Shown here: in pieces, positions 6,032-6,229 of the stretch
Numbering within the stretch: the stretch's first letter is position 1
How the letters are laid out: the number at the start of each line of letters is the position of its first letter
Source: Calditrichota bacterium
Lineage (GTDB): Bacteria; Calditrichota; Calditrichia; RBG-13-44-9; J075
Direction: 5' to 3'
Assembly (NCBI GenBank): GCA_003695285.1
Contig: RFIL01000329.1
Location: 1 to 6,229 of the forward strand
DNA: 6,229 nt
Made by a program: the position numbers and the translations under genes
Notes under the pieces: generated by a model
Databases searched by the model: none
Seen by the model: the letters and a program-made list of their open reading frames with translations, nothing else
Told to the model about the DNA's origin: nothing

Positions 6032-6229
6032 TCAAACATTCTTTTCTTTTTCAACGGGTTTCAAATTCAACCATTCCTCCAGTGTTTTGATTAATGCCGG
6101 GGGATTCACCGGTTTGGAGATGTAGTCATCCATACCCGCTTCCAGGCATAGCTCTTTGTCCCCTTCCATGGCATTGGCGGTTAGTGCAATGATGGGGATA
6201 TGTCGATCCTGACCTTTCTCCCATTGTCG
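6032..6229 (-). CDS. Response-regulator receiver domain, C-terminal fragment (probably of a hybrid histidine kinase)
   Basis: The last 65 residues of a minus-strand protein enter from the right edge and end with TGA at 6032-6034. They match the second half of a CheY-like receiver domain: a beta strand with IPIIALTANA (the conserved Thr at fragment residue 18), the helix MEGDKELCLEAG, then MDDYISKPV with the conserved Lys at fragment residue 39, and a final amphipathic helix. The LTANAM...GMDDYISKPV style is typical of receivers at the C-terminus of hybrid sensor kinases, and only a short Lys/Glu-rich tail follows, so no DNA-binding output domain comes after it. The phosphoacceptor Asp and any kinase part lie outside the window. 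It is on the same strand as the receptor gene, 168 bp away, so a regulatory link is possible but unproven. Confidence 0.85.
   Translation of the reverse strand, partial: RQWEKGQDRHIPIIALTANAMEGDKELCLEAGMDDYISKPVNPPALIKTLEEWLNLKPVEKEKNV

Overview
The window looks like a chromosomal segment from a Gram-negative bacterium, probably of the Bacteroidota/Calditrichota/FCB type. This rests on a TonB-dependent outer-membrane receptor with an N-terminal carboxypeptidase-regulatory-like domain, a hybrid-kinase-type receiver domain and moderate base composition. The lineage is inferred from gene style only. No rRNA, tRNA, CRISPR array, insertion sequence or integrase was seen.

Layout. (1) 1-674, minus: a polytopic membrane protein with an HEAGH zinc-protease motif, cut by the left edge. 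(2) 675-1003: a divergent, non-coding intergenic region with three copies of an 8-bp element, a hairpin, a small dyad and candidate promoters. (3) 1004-3412, plus: a tightly packed three-gene operon encoding a SLOG-superfamily LSDAT protein (the TRPM-type ligand-sensing fold), a two-transmembrane SLATT/DUF4231 protein and an M24 'pita-bread' metallopeptidase. The genes overlap by 8 nt and 1 nt, and a strong intrinsic terminator (3441-3474) follows. (4) 3494-5863, minus, convergent: a complete TonB-dependent receptor. (5) 6032-6229, minus: the C-terminal end of a receiver domain, cut by the right edge.

The most interesting unit is the operon. LSDAT proteins are predicted to bind a nucleotide-derived ligand, and SLATT proteins are predicted membrane-perturbing effectors. 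The two together match a class of conflict/signalling systems proposed from comparative genomics (the nucleotide-centric systems described by Burroughs, Aravind and colleagues). What stands out here is a complete M24 aminopeptidase joined to the pair by a TAATG stop-start, and a membrane HExxH protease transcribed divergently from the same control region. A working model, which is inference, is that a ligand binds the LSDAT sensor, the SLATT protein responds in the inner membrane, and the peptidase modifies a peptide or supplies an accessory function. The receptor and receiver genes on the right look like ordinary neighbours.
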